From Chitinophaga pinensis (GTDB lineage: Bacteria; Bacteroidota; Bacteroidia; Flavobacteriales_D; Crocinitomicaceae): a stretch of 18,276 nt of DNA. Shown here piece after piece: positions 7,940-16,321 of the stretch. The notes below the pieces were generated by a model. That model was given only the letters and a program-made list of their open reading frames with translations, made no database searches and was not told the DNA's origin. A program made the position numbers and the translations under genes. Location: assembly GCA_945861175.1 (NCBI GenBank), contig CAMATR010000006.1:1-18276 (forward strand), written 5' to 3'. Within the stretch, counting starts at the first letter, position 1, and each line of letters begins with the position of its first letter.

Positions 7940-9260
7940 TAAATTATTTGAAGCAGCGCGAAACCAACAGGTTGAGTTCACCTTTGATGAGGCGAAGGAA
8001 TCGTTTGTTTCTAGACTAAACAATCCGTTAACTCGAGTACAGTCCAACTTTCAAAAAGTATTCACAGTCAAAATTTTTTTAATCATGTTAAGTTCACTTA
8101 TTTTAATAGTAATAACAGGTCATTTTCTAATAAGTACCTCATCGGGAATCCACAAAAACGAGATGTCATCACCCATTTCCGAGAACAATCAGAGCGGCCA
8201 TGTGGACGAGAAGAAGTTATTGAATGTTGGGAATACGGAGAATATTGTAGCATTATTTTCCGGAAGGCATTCCAAGAAAACCCCAGACTCCATTGAAGTT
8301 TTTGGTTCGGTAACAGAAAGGATTTTAGGAGATTTTCAAACAAACAACCAAAGTTTTGTGCCTTATCAAGGCGCTGTTTTGACGCATATTTTCACGGATG
8401 AACCATACATCCCTAACCTGAATTCAGAAGAGATTGCTGCCAATCATAAGAAGAAAAAGCAGATGCTTAAAGCGCTCGAAAAATTCGATAAAAAAGAATT
8501 CGCAATGATGCCAAGCGGAACGTTTAAATATGAGGAGAGAACAGTCTCACTGCAATCTTTTGTGATTCAGAAGGCCGAAGTAACGAATTTGGAATACAGA
8601 ACCTTTCTTTTTGACTTGCTCATTCAGGGAAGAAAAGACGAATTCCTAAAAGCAAAACCAGATCAATCTCAATGGACAAAATCAAAGGAGCTAATAGGTT
8701 CCTATTTAGGACCGATGGAGGAAACCTATTTTTCAAGCAAAGCCTATGACGAATACCCAGTTGTCAATGTATCCCGTAAAGGAGCAGATATGTATTGTAA
8801 ATGGTTGAGTCAAGAGTTGATGAAATTTATTAATAAGGACAAACAAAAACAATTCAATGATGTTCGATTACCTGGTCGTGTTGAATGGATATATGCAGCC
8901 TCAGCTGGCGGTAGTGATTATCCATATCCTTGGAAAGGAGAATTTTTAAGAGATAGCAAAGGATGTTTTTTGGCTAATTACAAACCTTTTGAGAACAGTT
9001 ATCAAGACGACGGAGGCTTTTTAACGGTTAAAACTCAAACATACAACCCAAATAGTGTTGGAATATACAATTTGAGTGGAAATGTTGCTGAAATGGTTTA
9101 CAACTCTCCAAATTCAAGAAAGGAACCAGGAACAGCTGGAGGCGGATGGATGAATAACGCAGAAGAAATCAAGATTCTTGGACCTGACCCCTATTCAGGA
9201 ATAACAGATGCGCATCCTAATATTGGTTTCAGGGTAGTGATGACAGTTTTAAATCACTGA
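7926..9260 (+). CDS. Membrane protein with periplasmic formylglycine-generating-enzyme-like (SUMF1) domain, probable sigma partner
   Basis: Residues 1-46 are a short charged cytosolic segment (EKLDKLFEAARNQQVEFTF...), 47-70 a single membrane helix, 71-190 a low-complexity and Lys-rich linker, and 191-441 a SUMF1/FGE-sulfatase fold. In that domain are MMPSGTF, the EVTNLEYRTFL strand-helix, EYPVVNVSRKGADMYCKWLS, VRLPGRVEWIYAASAGG (usual RLPTEAEWEYAARGG), GIYNLSGNVAEMV and GFRVV. The two catalytic cysteines of true FGE, expected after the GG-G/S-W segment, are absent: GGGWMNNAEEI has none and only C291 and C347 occur. It is therefore probably not a formylglycine-forming enzyme, as with GldJ/GldK-like relatives. 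Overlap with the sigma gene and the type II topology suggest an anti-sigma or sensor role; that is inference. A terminator follows. Confidence 0.8.
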   Translation: MEKLDKLFEAARNQQVEFTFDEAKESFVSRLNNPLTRVQSNFQKVFTVKIFLIMLSSLILIVITGHFLISTSSGIHKNEMSSPISENNQSGHVDEKKLLNVGNTENIVALFSGRHSKKTPDSIEVFGSVTERILGDFQTNNQSFVPYQGAVLTHIFTDEPYIPNLNSEEIAANHKKKKQMLKALEKFDKKEFAMMPSGTFKYEERTVSLQSFVIQKAEVTNLEYRTFLFDLLIQGRKDEFLKAKPDQSQWTKSKELIGSYLGPMEETYFSSKAYDEYPVVNVSRKGADMYCKWLSQELMKFINKDKQKQFNDVRLPGRVEWIYAASAGGSDYPYPWKGEFLRDSKGCFLANYKPFENSYQDDGGFLTVKTQTYNPNSVGIYNLSGNVAEMVYNSPNSRKEPGTAGGGWMNNAEEIKILGPDPYSGITDAHPNIGFRVVMTVLNH

Positions 9261-9266
9261 AAATGG

Positions 9267-9298
9267 TAAAGCCGCACGAACATGTCCGTGCGGCTTTA
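9267..9298. terminator. Bidirectional rho-independent terminator
   Basis: A perfect 12-bp stem (TAAAGCCGCACG and CGTGCGGCTTTA) encloses an 8-nt loop, with A and T at the stem ends. It sits between the convergent ends of the SUMF1-domain gene (9260) and the fumarase gene (9317), so it can serve both. The T-tracts are short, three T on either strand. Confidence 0.85.
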
Positions 9299-9316
9299 GA
9301 TCTTATTTAATCCAGA

Positions 9317-10921
9317 TTACAAATTATCAAAGAAATCATTCCCTTTATCGTCCGTAATAATGAACGCAGGGAAATTCTTTATTGTGATCTTGCGAACAGC
9401 TTCCATTCCGAGTTCTTCAAAATCCACAACTTCTACAGATGTAATATTTTCTTTGGCAAGGATAGCAGCCGGACCTCCGATAGATCCCAGGTAAAAACCA
9501 CCATATTTCTGACAAGCGTCTTTCACTTCTTTGGAACGATTTCCTTTGGCAAGCATGATCATACTTCCTCCATTTTGTTGGAAAAGGTCTACATAAGAAT
9601 CCATACGGCCTGCTGTAGTTGGACCAAATGATCCTGATGGCATTCCTTCCGGAGTTTTTGCCGGACCAGCATAATATACTGGATGGTTTTTGAAATATTC
9701 TGGCATCGGTTTACCGGCATCTAACAACTCCTTGATTTTCGCGTGAGCAATATCACGAGCAACAATCAGTGTTCCATTTAATTTTAATCTTGTTTTAATA
9801 GGGTAGTTGGACAACTCCTTCAATACTTCACTCATAGGTCTATCCAAATTGATCTCAATGGCAGCTTCCAAATGCGGTGGGTTTTCAGGCAATAATCTTC
9901 TTGGATTTTTCTCAAGTTGTTCTAGAAACAATCCTTCTTTTGTAATCTTTGCTTTGATGTTTCTGTCAGCTGAACATGAAACACCTAATCCCACAGGACA
10001 AGATGCTGCATGGCGAGGTAAACGGATTACTCGAACATCATGTGTGAAGTATTTTCCCCCAAATTGAGCGCCAATTTGACTTTGTTGGCAAATCAAATGA
10101 ACACGTTTCTCCCATTCTAAATCTCTAAATGCTTGACCCTGCATGTTGCCTTCAGTCGGTAATTCATCAAAATAACCTGCAGATGCTTTTTTTACTACAG
10201 CTAAATTTGCTTCTGCTGATGTTCCACCGATGACTAATGCTAAATGATAAGGTGGACAAGCTGCAGTCCCCAAGTCTTTGATTTTTTCGCGGATAAATTC
10301 CTCCATCGATTTCTCATTCAAAAGGGATTTTGTTTTTTGATAGAGGAACGTTTTATTGGCAGACCCTCCGCCTTTTGCCAAAAACAGAAATTCGTAGGAA
10401 GCGCCCTTTTTTGAATAAATGTCAATTTGTGCTGGCAGATTTGATCCAGAATTTTTCTCTTCGAACATTGAAATAGGAACAATTTGAGAATACCTCAAAT
10501 TGCGCTCCTGATAGGTGTTGAAAATTCCTTTTGATAGGTATTCTGCATCGTCAACACCGGTAAATACATTTTCGCCTTTTTTCGCCATCACAATTGCAGT
10601 ACCAGTGTCTTGGCAGGATGGTAATTGTCCTTCTGCAGCAACCACTGCATTTTGCAAAAGATTATATGCTACAAAGCGATCGTTATCCGTTGCTTCAGGA
10701 TCTTGCAAAATATTGTTCAACATTTGCAAATGTGATGCCCTCAAGTAAAAAGAAACATCCGTCATTGCCTCTTGAGACAAAACTTCCAATCCCTTTGGAT
10801 CGATGGTTAAAATTTCACGGTCACCAAGTTTCTCAACTTTTACATAATCAGCTGTAACCTTCCGGTATTCAGTTTTGTCACTTTGAATTGGGTACGGGTC
10901 ACTGTAAAAAAAATCTGCCAT
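9317..10921 (-). CDS. Fumarate hydratase, class I (iron-sulfur)
   Basis: This enzyme interconverts fumarate and L-malate in the TCA cycle, using a [4Fe-4S] cluster. At 534 residues it is close to E. coli FumA/FumB (548). The cluster cysteines are recognised as C103 in PSCQDTGTA, C222 in AACPPYHLALVIGGTSAEAN, and C308 in RHAASCPVGLGVSCSADRN. The C-terminal beta domain has MPSGSFGPTTAGRMDSYVDL and LAKGNRSKEV, typical of the fused alpha-beta class I enzymes. The ATG at 10921 follows a 32-bp inverted repeat that covers the promoter box. A bidirectional terminator lies after the stop. The gene upstream on the same strand, for a secreted protein, ends 75 bp away. Whether it is named fumA or fumB cannot be decided. 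Confidence 0.95.
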   Translation of the reverse strand: MADFFYSDPYPIQSDKTEYRKVTADYVKVEKLGDREILTIDPKGLEVLSQEAMTDVSFYLRASHLQMLNNILQDPEATDNDRFVAYNLLQNAVVAAEGQLPSCQDTGTAIVMAKKGENVFTGVDDAEYLSKGIFNTYQERNLRYSQIVPISMFEEKNSGSNLPAQIDIYSKKGASYEFLFLAKGGGSANKTFLYQKTKSLLNEKSMEEFIREKIKDLGTAACPPYHLALVIGGTSAEANLAVVKKASAGYFDELPTEGNMQGQAFRDLEWEKRVHLICQQSQIGAQFGGKYFTHDVRVIRLPRHAASCPVGLGVSCSADRNIKAKITKEGLFLEQLEKNPRRLLPENPPHLEAAIEINLDRPMSEVLKELSNYPIKTRLKLNGTLIVARDIAHAKIKELLDAGKPMPEYFKNHPVYYAGPAKTPEGMPSGSFGPTTAGRMDSYVDLFQQNGGSMIMLAKGNRSKEVKDACQKYGGFYLGSIGGPAAILAKENITSVEVVDFEELGMEAVRKITIKNFPAFIITDDKGNDFFDNL

Positions 10922-10923
10922 AA

Positions 10924-10955
10924 TTTGCTAAAATTGATTTCTCAAATTTAGCAAA
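10924..10955. promoter_or_regulatory. 32-bp near-perfect dyad over the fumarase promoter
   Basis: Arms TTTGCTAAAATTGA and TCAAATTTAGCAAA pair at 13 of 14 positions around a 4-bp centre (TTTC; GAAA on the coding strand). The only mismatch is 10933/10946. It ends just before the fumarase ATG and includes the -7 box, so it could be an operator or a hairpin in the 5' end of the mRNA. Confidence 0.55.
10943..10950 (-). promoter_or_regulatory. Promoter -7 box of the fumarase gene
   Basis: On the minus strand TAAATTTG matches TAnnTTTG, 21 bp before the ATG. A TTTG upstream is only 14 bp away, too close for a standard -33 element. The box lies inside the dyad at 10924-10955. Confidence 0.5.
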
Positions 10956-10996
10956 AATGTTCGTCAAAATGAGATCAATGAAGGGGTCGTTGACTG

Positions 10997-11851
10997 TTAT
11001 ATCGAATATTTTAAACCAAACAATGCAGTCCTTGAAACGGATGATCTGAATTTAGAATCAGGCATTTGTTGCATGTATAGAGCTGGTCTGAATTCAGCAT
11101 GAAGACTTGTTTTTGCAAGAAGTGGGCGCTTTTTGCCTAATGTAAAATCTAAACCTATCGGGATATAGATACTTGTGCTAAATGCTGACTTGTTTTTGAA
11201 TACCTCTCCCTCTATTTGCAAACTTATCATACTATTTTCTTGTCCATAAGTCCTTTCAATAGTATGACCAATAAAAGTTCTAGAATTGATAGAAAACAAC
11301 GCATTAAGGCCAATACCAGCGAAAAAGTTTAACCTATTGTAGTTTGTTGAATATGTAACTGCTGCATCGAGTCCAAGGTTTTCATTTCTTATATCCATCA
11401 TATATGTTTCATATCTTGTTGTATCCGCATAAAATGTTTGACCTGTAGCAGATGAAGTTAATGTGTCATAAGCACCAGTGCTCCCGGAATGCGAATAAAA
11501 GGTTCCAAAGGGCCCCATGCCTTGATAAAGAACTCCTAAGCGAAATATGGCAGGTTTCCCTTTCTTTTTGATGCCCAGATTTAGCGCTAATGTTGATGAG
11601 GGTAGCATTTGAAATCCTTTAAGAAATGGATTTTTATTGTTAAAGTTTGCAGGTATATTTTCAATTATTGTTGAGGTGGGATGATAACGTTGAAAATCAT
11701 TTTTACTTAATTCTTGGTCCAATCGATTTGTCATTCCGAATGAAACAGAAGCTTCAAAAATTCGCCAATTTCTGGAGATGCTGTCTTTCGTCTGTGCCTG
11801 TGCACTTGCGCAAAAAACAATAAGTGTCAAGGTTAAAAATTGAGTTTTCAT
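10997..11851 (-). CDS. Secreted protein of unknown function, probably an outer-membrane beta-barrel
   Basis: The 284-residue product starts with a signal peptide (MKTQFLTLTLIVFCASAQAQ, cleavage likely after AQA). The mature part alternates hydrophobic and polar residues in short strands ending in aromatic or Ile/Phe, such as WRIFEASVSFGM, LALNLGIKKKG, RLNFFAGIGLNALFSI and IYIPIGLDFTLG. The C-terminus ends ALFGLKYSI, a typical last-strand pattern. I recognise no catalytic motif and no named family. A porin-like or surface barrel is the best guess. It lies upstream of fumarase on the same strand with a 75-bp gap; fumarase seems to have its own promoter. I see no TAnnTTTG box ahead of this gene in the 116 bp shared with ileS. 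Confidence 0.75.
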   Translation of the reverse strand: MKTQFLTLTLIVFCASAQAQTKDSISRNWRIFEASVSFGMTNRLDQELSKNDFQRYHPTSTIIENIPANFNNKNPFLKGFQMLPSSTLALNLGIKKKGKPAIFRLGVLYQGMGPFGTFYSHSGSTGAYDTLTSSATGQTFYADTTRYETYMMDIRNENLGLDAAVTYSTNYNRLNFFAGIGLNALFSINSRTFIGHTIERTYGQENSMISLQIEGEVFKNKSAFSTSIYIPIGLDFTLGKKRPLLAKTSLHAEFRPALYMQQMPDSKFRSSVSRTALFGLKYSI

Positions 11852-11936
11852 GGTTCTGAGTTTTTCGCTAGAACGCCATGAATTGATTTGATATTGTTTA
11901 TGTCCGCTATTTAAGAACCATTTTGCTTGAATTTAC

Positions 11937-11944
11937 TATCTTCG
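11937..11944 (+). promoter_or_regulatory. Candidate promoter -7 box of ileS
   Basis: TATCTTCG differs from TAnnTTTG at one base and lies 23 bp before the ATG at 11968. No TTTG is found at the right -33 distance. An AAGGAAAG stretch just before the ATG may help initiation. Confidence 0.35.
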
Positions 11945-11967
11945 CAACCGCTAATTTTCAAGGAAAG

Positions 11968-14900
11968 ATGACAAATAAATATCCTGAATATAGAGGGTTG
12001 AACCTTCCAAATGTTGCAAAATCAGTTTTGGAGAAATGGCAACAAGAAAAGGTTTTTGAACAGTCCATTGCTACTCGCGAAGGGAAAACACCATATATTT
12101 TCTTCGAGGGTCCTCCATCTGCAAATGGTTTGCCTGGAATTCACCATGTCATGGCGCGTTCCATCAAGGATATTTTTTGTCGCTACAAGACCTTGAAAGG
12201 TTTTCAAGTGAAACGCAAAGCAGGTTGGGATACGCATGGTTTGCCAGTTGAATTGGGAGTAGAAAAAGAACTTGGAATTACCAAAGAAGATATCGGAACG
12301 AAAATATCAGTGGATGATTACAATAAGGCTTGTAAAGAGGCCGTCATGCGCTACACGGACATTTGGAACGATCTGACAACCAAAATGGGCTATTGGGTTG
12401 ACATGGATGACCCATACATTACCTATGAACCGAAGTATATGGAGTCAGTTTGGTGGTTGTTGGGGCAGATGTATGAAAAAAACTTGCTCTACAAGGGCTA
12501 TACCATTCAACCATACTCGCCAAAGGCGGGAACAGGTCTTTCTTCACATGAATTAAATCAACCGGGGTGCTATAAAGATGTGTCGGACACAACTGTTGTC
12601 GCTCAATTTAAAATTGTCGATGGTTCTGTTTCCCCCTTTGGAGGGGGATTAAAGGGGGAGGATTTTAAAAATGTTCATTTCCTTGCATGGACAACCACAC
12701 CTTGGACATTGCCTTCCAATACAGCTTTGTGTGTCGGACCAAAGATTGAATATGTATTGGTACAATCCTATAATCAATACACCTACGAACCAATATCAGT
12801 TATTCTTGCAAAGAATTTGGTGGGATACCAGTTCAGCAAAGGTTTTCAAGCAGTTGAATCAGCAAATGAATTAACAAATTATACTGCTGGTGACAAAATA
12901 GTGCCGTATTTCATAGCAGGTGAATGCCTTGGCTCAGATTTGATTGGAATTAAATATGATCAATTGTTGCCCTATGCTTTACCTTCGGAAAAACCTGAAG
13001 AAGCATTTCGAGTAATTGGAGGTGATTTCGTAACGACTGAAGATGGAACTGGAATTGTACATATCGCTCCGACTTTTGGAGCGGACGATGCCCGAGTTGC
13101 TTCTGATGCAGGCGTGCCAGCCATGTTGGTTGCTGACGACAAAGGGAATTTGGTTCCACTCGTTGACTTGCAAGGAAAATTCAGACCGGAAATGGCTGAA
13201 CTGGCAGGTGTCTACGTGAAGAACGAATACTACAACGATGGCGAAGCACCTGAGCGCTCAGCGGATGTTCAGATCGCCATTCAATTAAAAACACACAACA
13301 AAGCCTTCAAGGTTGAGAAATATGTCCACAGTTATCCGCATTGCTGGAGAACAGACAAACCGGTATTGTATTACCCATTGGATTCTTGGTTCATTCGTGT
13401 GACGGATGTGAAAGAGCGCATGATTGAGTTGAACAATACCATCAATTGGAAGCCCGAATCAACAGGTTCAGGGCGTTTTGGAAAGTGGCTTGAAAATGCA
13501 AACGATTGGAACCTTTCTCGTTCCCGTTATTGGGGTATTCCTATTCCGATTTGGTCGACAGAAGAGGGCGATGAGCGGATTTGTATTTCTTCAGTTGAGC
13601 AATTGAAGGCTGAAGCCCAAAAAGCGGTTGATCTTGGTTTCATGGAGTCAAATCCACTTGCTAGTTTTGATGCGGGTATCATGAGCACTGACAATTATGC
13701 TAAAATCGACTTGCACAAAAATTATGTTGACAACATTACATTGGTTTCCCCTACTGGTAAGCCAATGAAACGTGAATCTGACTTGATTGATGTGTGGTTT
13801 GATTCAGGAGCGATGCCTTATGCACAGTGGCATTACCCATTTGAAAACAAAGAATTAATTGACAATCACAAAGGATATCCGGGTGATTTTATTGCGGAAG
13901 GAGTGGATCAAACGCGCGGTTGGTTCTATACTTTACACGCAATTGCTACAATGGTATTTGATTCAGTTGCCTACAAAAATGTTATTTCCAACGGACTCGT
14001 TTTGGATAAAAATGGTCAAAAAATGTCTAAGCGTTTAGGGAATGCAATAGATCCATTTTCGACGTTGGGAAAATATGGTGCGGATGCTACCCGATGGTAT
14101 ATGATTACGAATGCGCAACCATGGGACAACTTGAAGTTTGACTTAGAGGGTATTGCAGAAGTTCAGCGCAAATTTTTTGGAACTCTTTACAACACCTATT
14201 CGTTCTTCTCATTATATGCCAATATTGATGGGTTCGATTATTCATCTCAAAATGTGCCCTTGAACGAGCGACCAGAGATTGATAGATGGATTTTGTCTAA
14301 GTTGAACTCCTTAATTGGAGAGGTGGATGCGGCGTACAATGATTACGAACCAACCAAAGCTGGCCGATTGATTCAAGATTTCGTGAGTGATCAACTTTCT
14401 AATTGGTATGTAAGATTGTGTCGTCGTCGTTTTTGGAAGAGTGACGATGCCAAGGATAAAACATCTGCATATCAAACCTTGTACACATGTTTGGAAACAG
14501 TTGCAGTGCTTGGTTCGCCTATCGCGCCGTTCTTTATGGATCAATTATTCTGTGATTTGAACTCCGTAACTAAAAAACATGCTGCAACATCCGTTCATTT
14601 GGCTGATTTCCCAATTGTAGATCAATCAGTTATCAATTTGGATTTGGAAGCACAGATGGACATTGCACAACGAACATCTTCATTGGTTTTAGCATTGCGC
14701 AAAAAAGAGAAAATCCGCGTGCGTCAGCCATTGCAGAAAATAATGGTGCCTGTGTTGAATGGTTCTTTTGCTCAGAACATCATGCATGTGAAGGAGCTGA
14801 TTCTTTCTGAGGTAAATGTGAAGGAATTGGAACTGTTAGAAGAAGGCAATGGGATGCTTGTGAAAAGTATCAAACCTAATTTTAAAACAATCGGTCCGAA

Positions 14901-15399
14901 ATACGGAAAACAAATGAAAGCCATTGCAGCAATGGTATCTCAATTATCAGCAGATGATATTTCTGCAATTGAATTTAATAATGGCTGGAAGGGACAAATT
15001 GAAGGTGCTGATATAGTTTTAGATCTGAACGATTTTGAAATTGCCGCTCAAGACATTCCCGGATGGCTCGTCACTTCTGAAGGTGGTTTGACCGTTGCTT
15101 TGGATATTACATTGACCGGTGATTTGAAAGCAGAAGGAATTGCTCGTGAGTTGATTAACCGTGTTCAGAATTTGCGGAAGGATTCAGGATTGGAAGTGAC
15201 AGATAGAATAGTGTTAAAAATTGAAACAAACGATTTGCTCCGTGATGCAATTAATCAAAACAAAGAATACGTCTGCAATGAGGTGTTGGCAAATGACATC
15301 CTTTTTGACGCAGTGAGCAGTTCAGCTTTGATTACAGATTTGGAAACCGAAGCAGACACGAAGATTGATCTAGTAAAGAGCGGATTTAGAAATGAATAA
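11968..15399 (+). CDS. ileS: Isoleucyl-tRNA synthetase, IleS2 type
   Basis: The enzyme charges tRNA-Ile in the cytosol. From ATG 11968 it has 1143 residues, much longer than E. coli IleS (938) and typical of the eukaryote-like IleS2 group. In order: the HIGH site, here GIHH (57-60) in PSANGLPGIHHVMARSIKD; GWDTHGLPVE; the CP1 editing domain with TTTPWTLPSNT (242-252) and HIAPTFGADDAR; RFGKWLENANDWNLSRSRYW; DVWFDSGAMPYAQWHYPF; KMSKR (685-689); and the anticodon-binding region ending with GIARELINRVQNLRKDSGLE. The C-terminal zinc ribbon is absent. An SPFGGGLKGE segment (222-231) before the editing motif is encoded by a palindromic repeat. The upstream in-frame TTG at 11923 is not credible as start, since it precedes the promoter box. 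The stop overlaps the convergent gene by 14 bp. Confidence 0.96.
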   Translation: MTNKYPEYRGLNLPNVAKSVLEKWQQEKVFEQSIATREGKTPYIFFEGPPSANGLPGIHHVMARSIKDIFCRYKTLKGFQVKRKAGWDTHGLPVELGVEKELGITKEDIGTKISVDDYNKACKEAVMRYTDIWNDLTTKMGYWVDMDDPYITYEPKYMESVWWLLGQMYEKNLLYKGYTIQPYSPKAGTGLSSHELNQPGCYKDVSDTTVVAQFKIVDGSVSPFGGGLKGEDFKNVHFLAWTTTPWTLPSNTALCVGPKIEYVLVQSYNQYTYEPISVILAKNLVGYQFSKGFQAVESANELTNYTAGDKIVPYFIAGECLGSDLIGIKYDQLLPYALPSEKPEEAFRVIGGDFVTTEDGTGIVHIAPTFGADDARVASDAGVPAMLVADDKGNLVPLVDLQGKFRPEMAELAGVYVKNEYYNDGEAPERSADVQIAIQLKTHNKAFKVEKYVHSYPHCWRTDKPVLYYPLDSWFIRVTDVKERMIELNNTINWKPESTGSGRFGKWLENANDWNLSRSRYWGIPIPIWSTEEGDERICISSVEQLKAEAQKAVDLGFMESNPLASFDAGIMSTDNYAKIDLHKNYVDNITLVSPTGKPMKRESDLIDVWFDSGAMPYAQWHYPFENKELIDNHKGYPGDFIAEGVDQTRGWFYTLHAIATMVFDSVAYKNVISNGLVLDKNGQKMSKRLGNAIDPFSTLGKYGADATRWYMITNAQPWDNLKFDLEGIAEVQRKFFGTLYNTYSFFSLYANIDGFDYSSQNVPLNERPEIDRWILSKLNSLIGEVDAAYNDYEPTKAGRLIQDFVSDQLSNWYVRLCRRRFWKSDDAKDKTSAYQTLYTCLETVAVLGSPIAPFFMDQLFCDLNSVTKKHAATSVHLADFPIVDQSVINLDLEAQMDIAQRTSSLVLALRKKEKIRVRQPLQKIMVPVLNGSFAQNIMHVKELILSEVNVKELELLEEGNGMLVKSIKPNFKTIGPKYGKQMKAIAAMVSQLSADDISAIEFNNGWKGQIEGADIVLDLNDFEIAAQDIPGWLVTSEGGLTVALDITLTGDLKAEGIARELINRVQNLRKDSGLEVTDRIVLKIETNDLLRDAINQNKEYVCNEVLANDILFDAVSSSALITDLETEADTKIDLVKSGFRNE
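12631..12659. repeat. Palindromic G/C-rich repeat inserted in frame in ileS
   Basis: Arms TCCCCCTTT and AAAGGGGGA are a perfect 9-bp inverted repeat around an 11-bp centre. The centre contains GGGGGA, which can also pair with the TCCCCC arm. It encodes SPFGGGLKG, a Gly-rich segment without the family pattern seen on both sides. The base content is very unlike the surrounding AT-rich coding sequence, which suggests a small dispersed palindromic element. Confidence 0.5.
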
Positions 15400-16207
15400 A
15401 TATCCAAAGCAATAATGTTCCGAAAGAAACTAGGGCAAAAAGAAGTTCCAGTAAAACGGGTCTCCCTTTGTATTTGCCTTTGTCTCGGTGTTTTTTAATT
15501 AAACTCGCCAAAACAATAAAAGGTGAAACGATATCTGCCAGGAAAAGTACAGCAAGTCCAATCAAGGAAAGAGCCCCATAAAAGGGGTCTATTAATGTGA
15601 GTAGTAACGTTATTCCTGCTATCGCAAAGCCAGTAATGAAAAAACCACGCATGAGCGGTTCTGTCTCAATTTCGTTAGATGCTTCATTCGACTCTAATAC
15701 GCTAATTTCATTACTTGTTTTTTTTTCTTCTGAAATGTTCTCCTTTGAATTATTTGAAATACTATCATCCTGAACTTTTTGCAGATTTTCTTTTTCTTTA
15801 AGTTCTTTCTTTAGGCATGCCTGGTTTTCACGATATTTCTCAAGGTTCGCTTCACGTTCTTTTTGCAATTCTTCGTCTGTTTTATTTTCAAAAATCGCCC
15901 CGTTGGCGTAGTTTATTGTTTTTATCTCTAACCTATTTAAATTGTCACTTGTCAAACTTGAACCTTCGCATGGTTCAACGTAAATCTTCTTGCTATCGAT
16001 GCGCTGCACGGCAGCTAAAACAATGGAATCATCCTTCTTATGGATTGTATCGCAGGGTTCAATTGGCTCGTTGTTCAAATTGATAGCATCATCATTGGCA
16101 CTTGCATAGTCCTTTTTCCATTCGACAGCATAGCCTTTGGTGAAATGTCGTTTCTGAATAGTGCAACTTGAGGCGATGAGAACTAATAAGACTAAAATTC
16201 TTGTCAT
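15386..16207 (-). CDS. Lipoprotein-like membrane protein of unknown function
   Basis: From ATG 16207 the product has 273 residues. It begins with a hydrophobic segment ending in a lipobox-like IASSC (Cys15). Residues 52-103 (CDTIHKKDDS ... EIKTINYANG) resemble a small domain common in Bacteroidota lipoproteins, where a KKDGT element is followed by an I-x-Y strand, a Cys and an IKYANG strand. Residues 108-183 are charged and probably coiled (DEELQKEREANLEKYRE...). Three C-terminal membrane helices follow (about 188-206, 209-235, 252-272). A longer reading from 16324 would start inside the terminator of the neighbouring gene and is rejected. A lipid anchor together with three membrane helices is odd; the first segment may be just a signal or another helix. 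Its 3' end overlaps ileS by 14 bp. No function can be assigned. Confidence 0.75.
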   Translation of the reverse strand: MTRILVLLVLIASSCTIQKRHFTKGYAVEWKKDYASANDDAINLNNEPIEPCDTIHKKDDSIVLAAVQRIDSKKIYVEPCEGSSLTSDNLNRLEIKTINYANGAIFENKTDEELQKEREANLEKYRENQACLKKELKEKENLQKVQDDSISNNSKENISEEKKTSNEISVLESNEASNEIETEPLMRGFFITGFAIAGITLLLTLIDPFYGALSLIGLAVLFLADIVSPFIVLASLIKKHRDKGKYKGRPVLLELLFALVSFGTLLLWIFIHF

Positions 16208-16292
16208 GTAACTGAAATTAAGGATTTTCAATAGTGCCTTTTGAATTTGAAATATATTGATTCTGTTGGATTTGAATAGGGGCTTGTAAAAC

Positions 16293-16321
16293 AAAAAATG
16301 CCGAGCACTACCCGGCATTTT
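16293..16321 (-). terminator. Rho-independent terminator of the aldehyde dehydrogenase gene
   Basis: On the minus strand a 9-bp stem (AAAATGCCG and CGGCATTTT) with a 9-nt loop is followed by TT, giving a run of six T. It lies 20 bp after the stop codon at 16341. It also shows that the minus-strand gene downstream (15386-16207) starts after this point. Confidence 0.85.

Noticed and set aside
8098..8343. Minus-strand open frame inside the SUMF1-domain gene.
   Set aside because: It is a shadow of the plus-strand gene, with no start context and no recognisable family pattern; the same holds for the other short frames inside the large genes.
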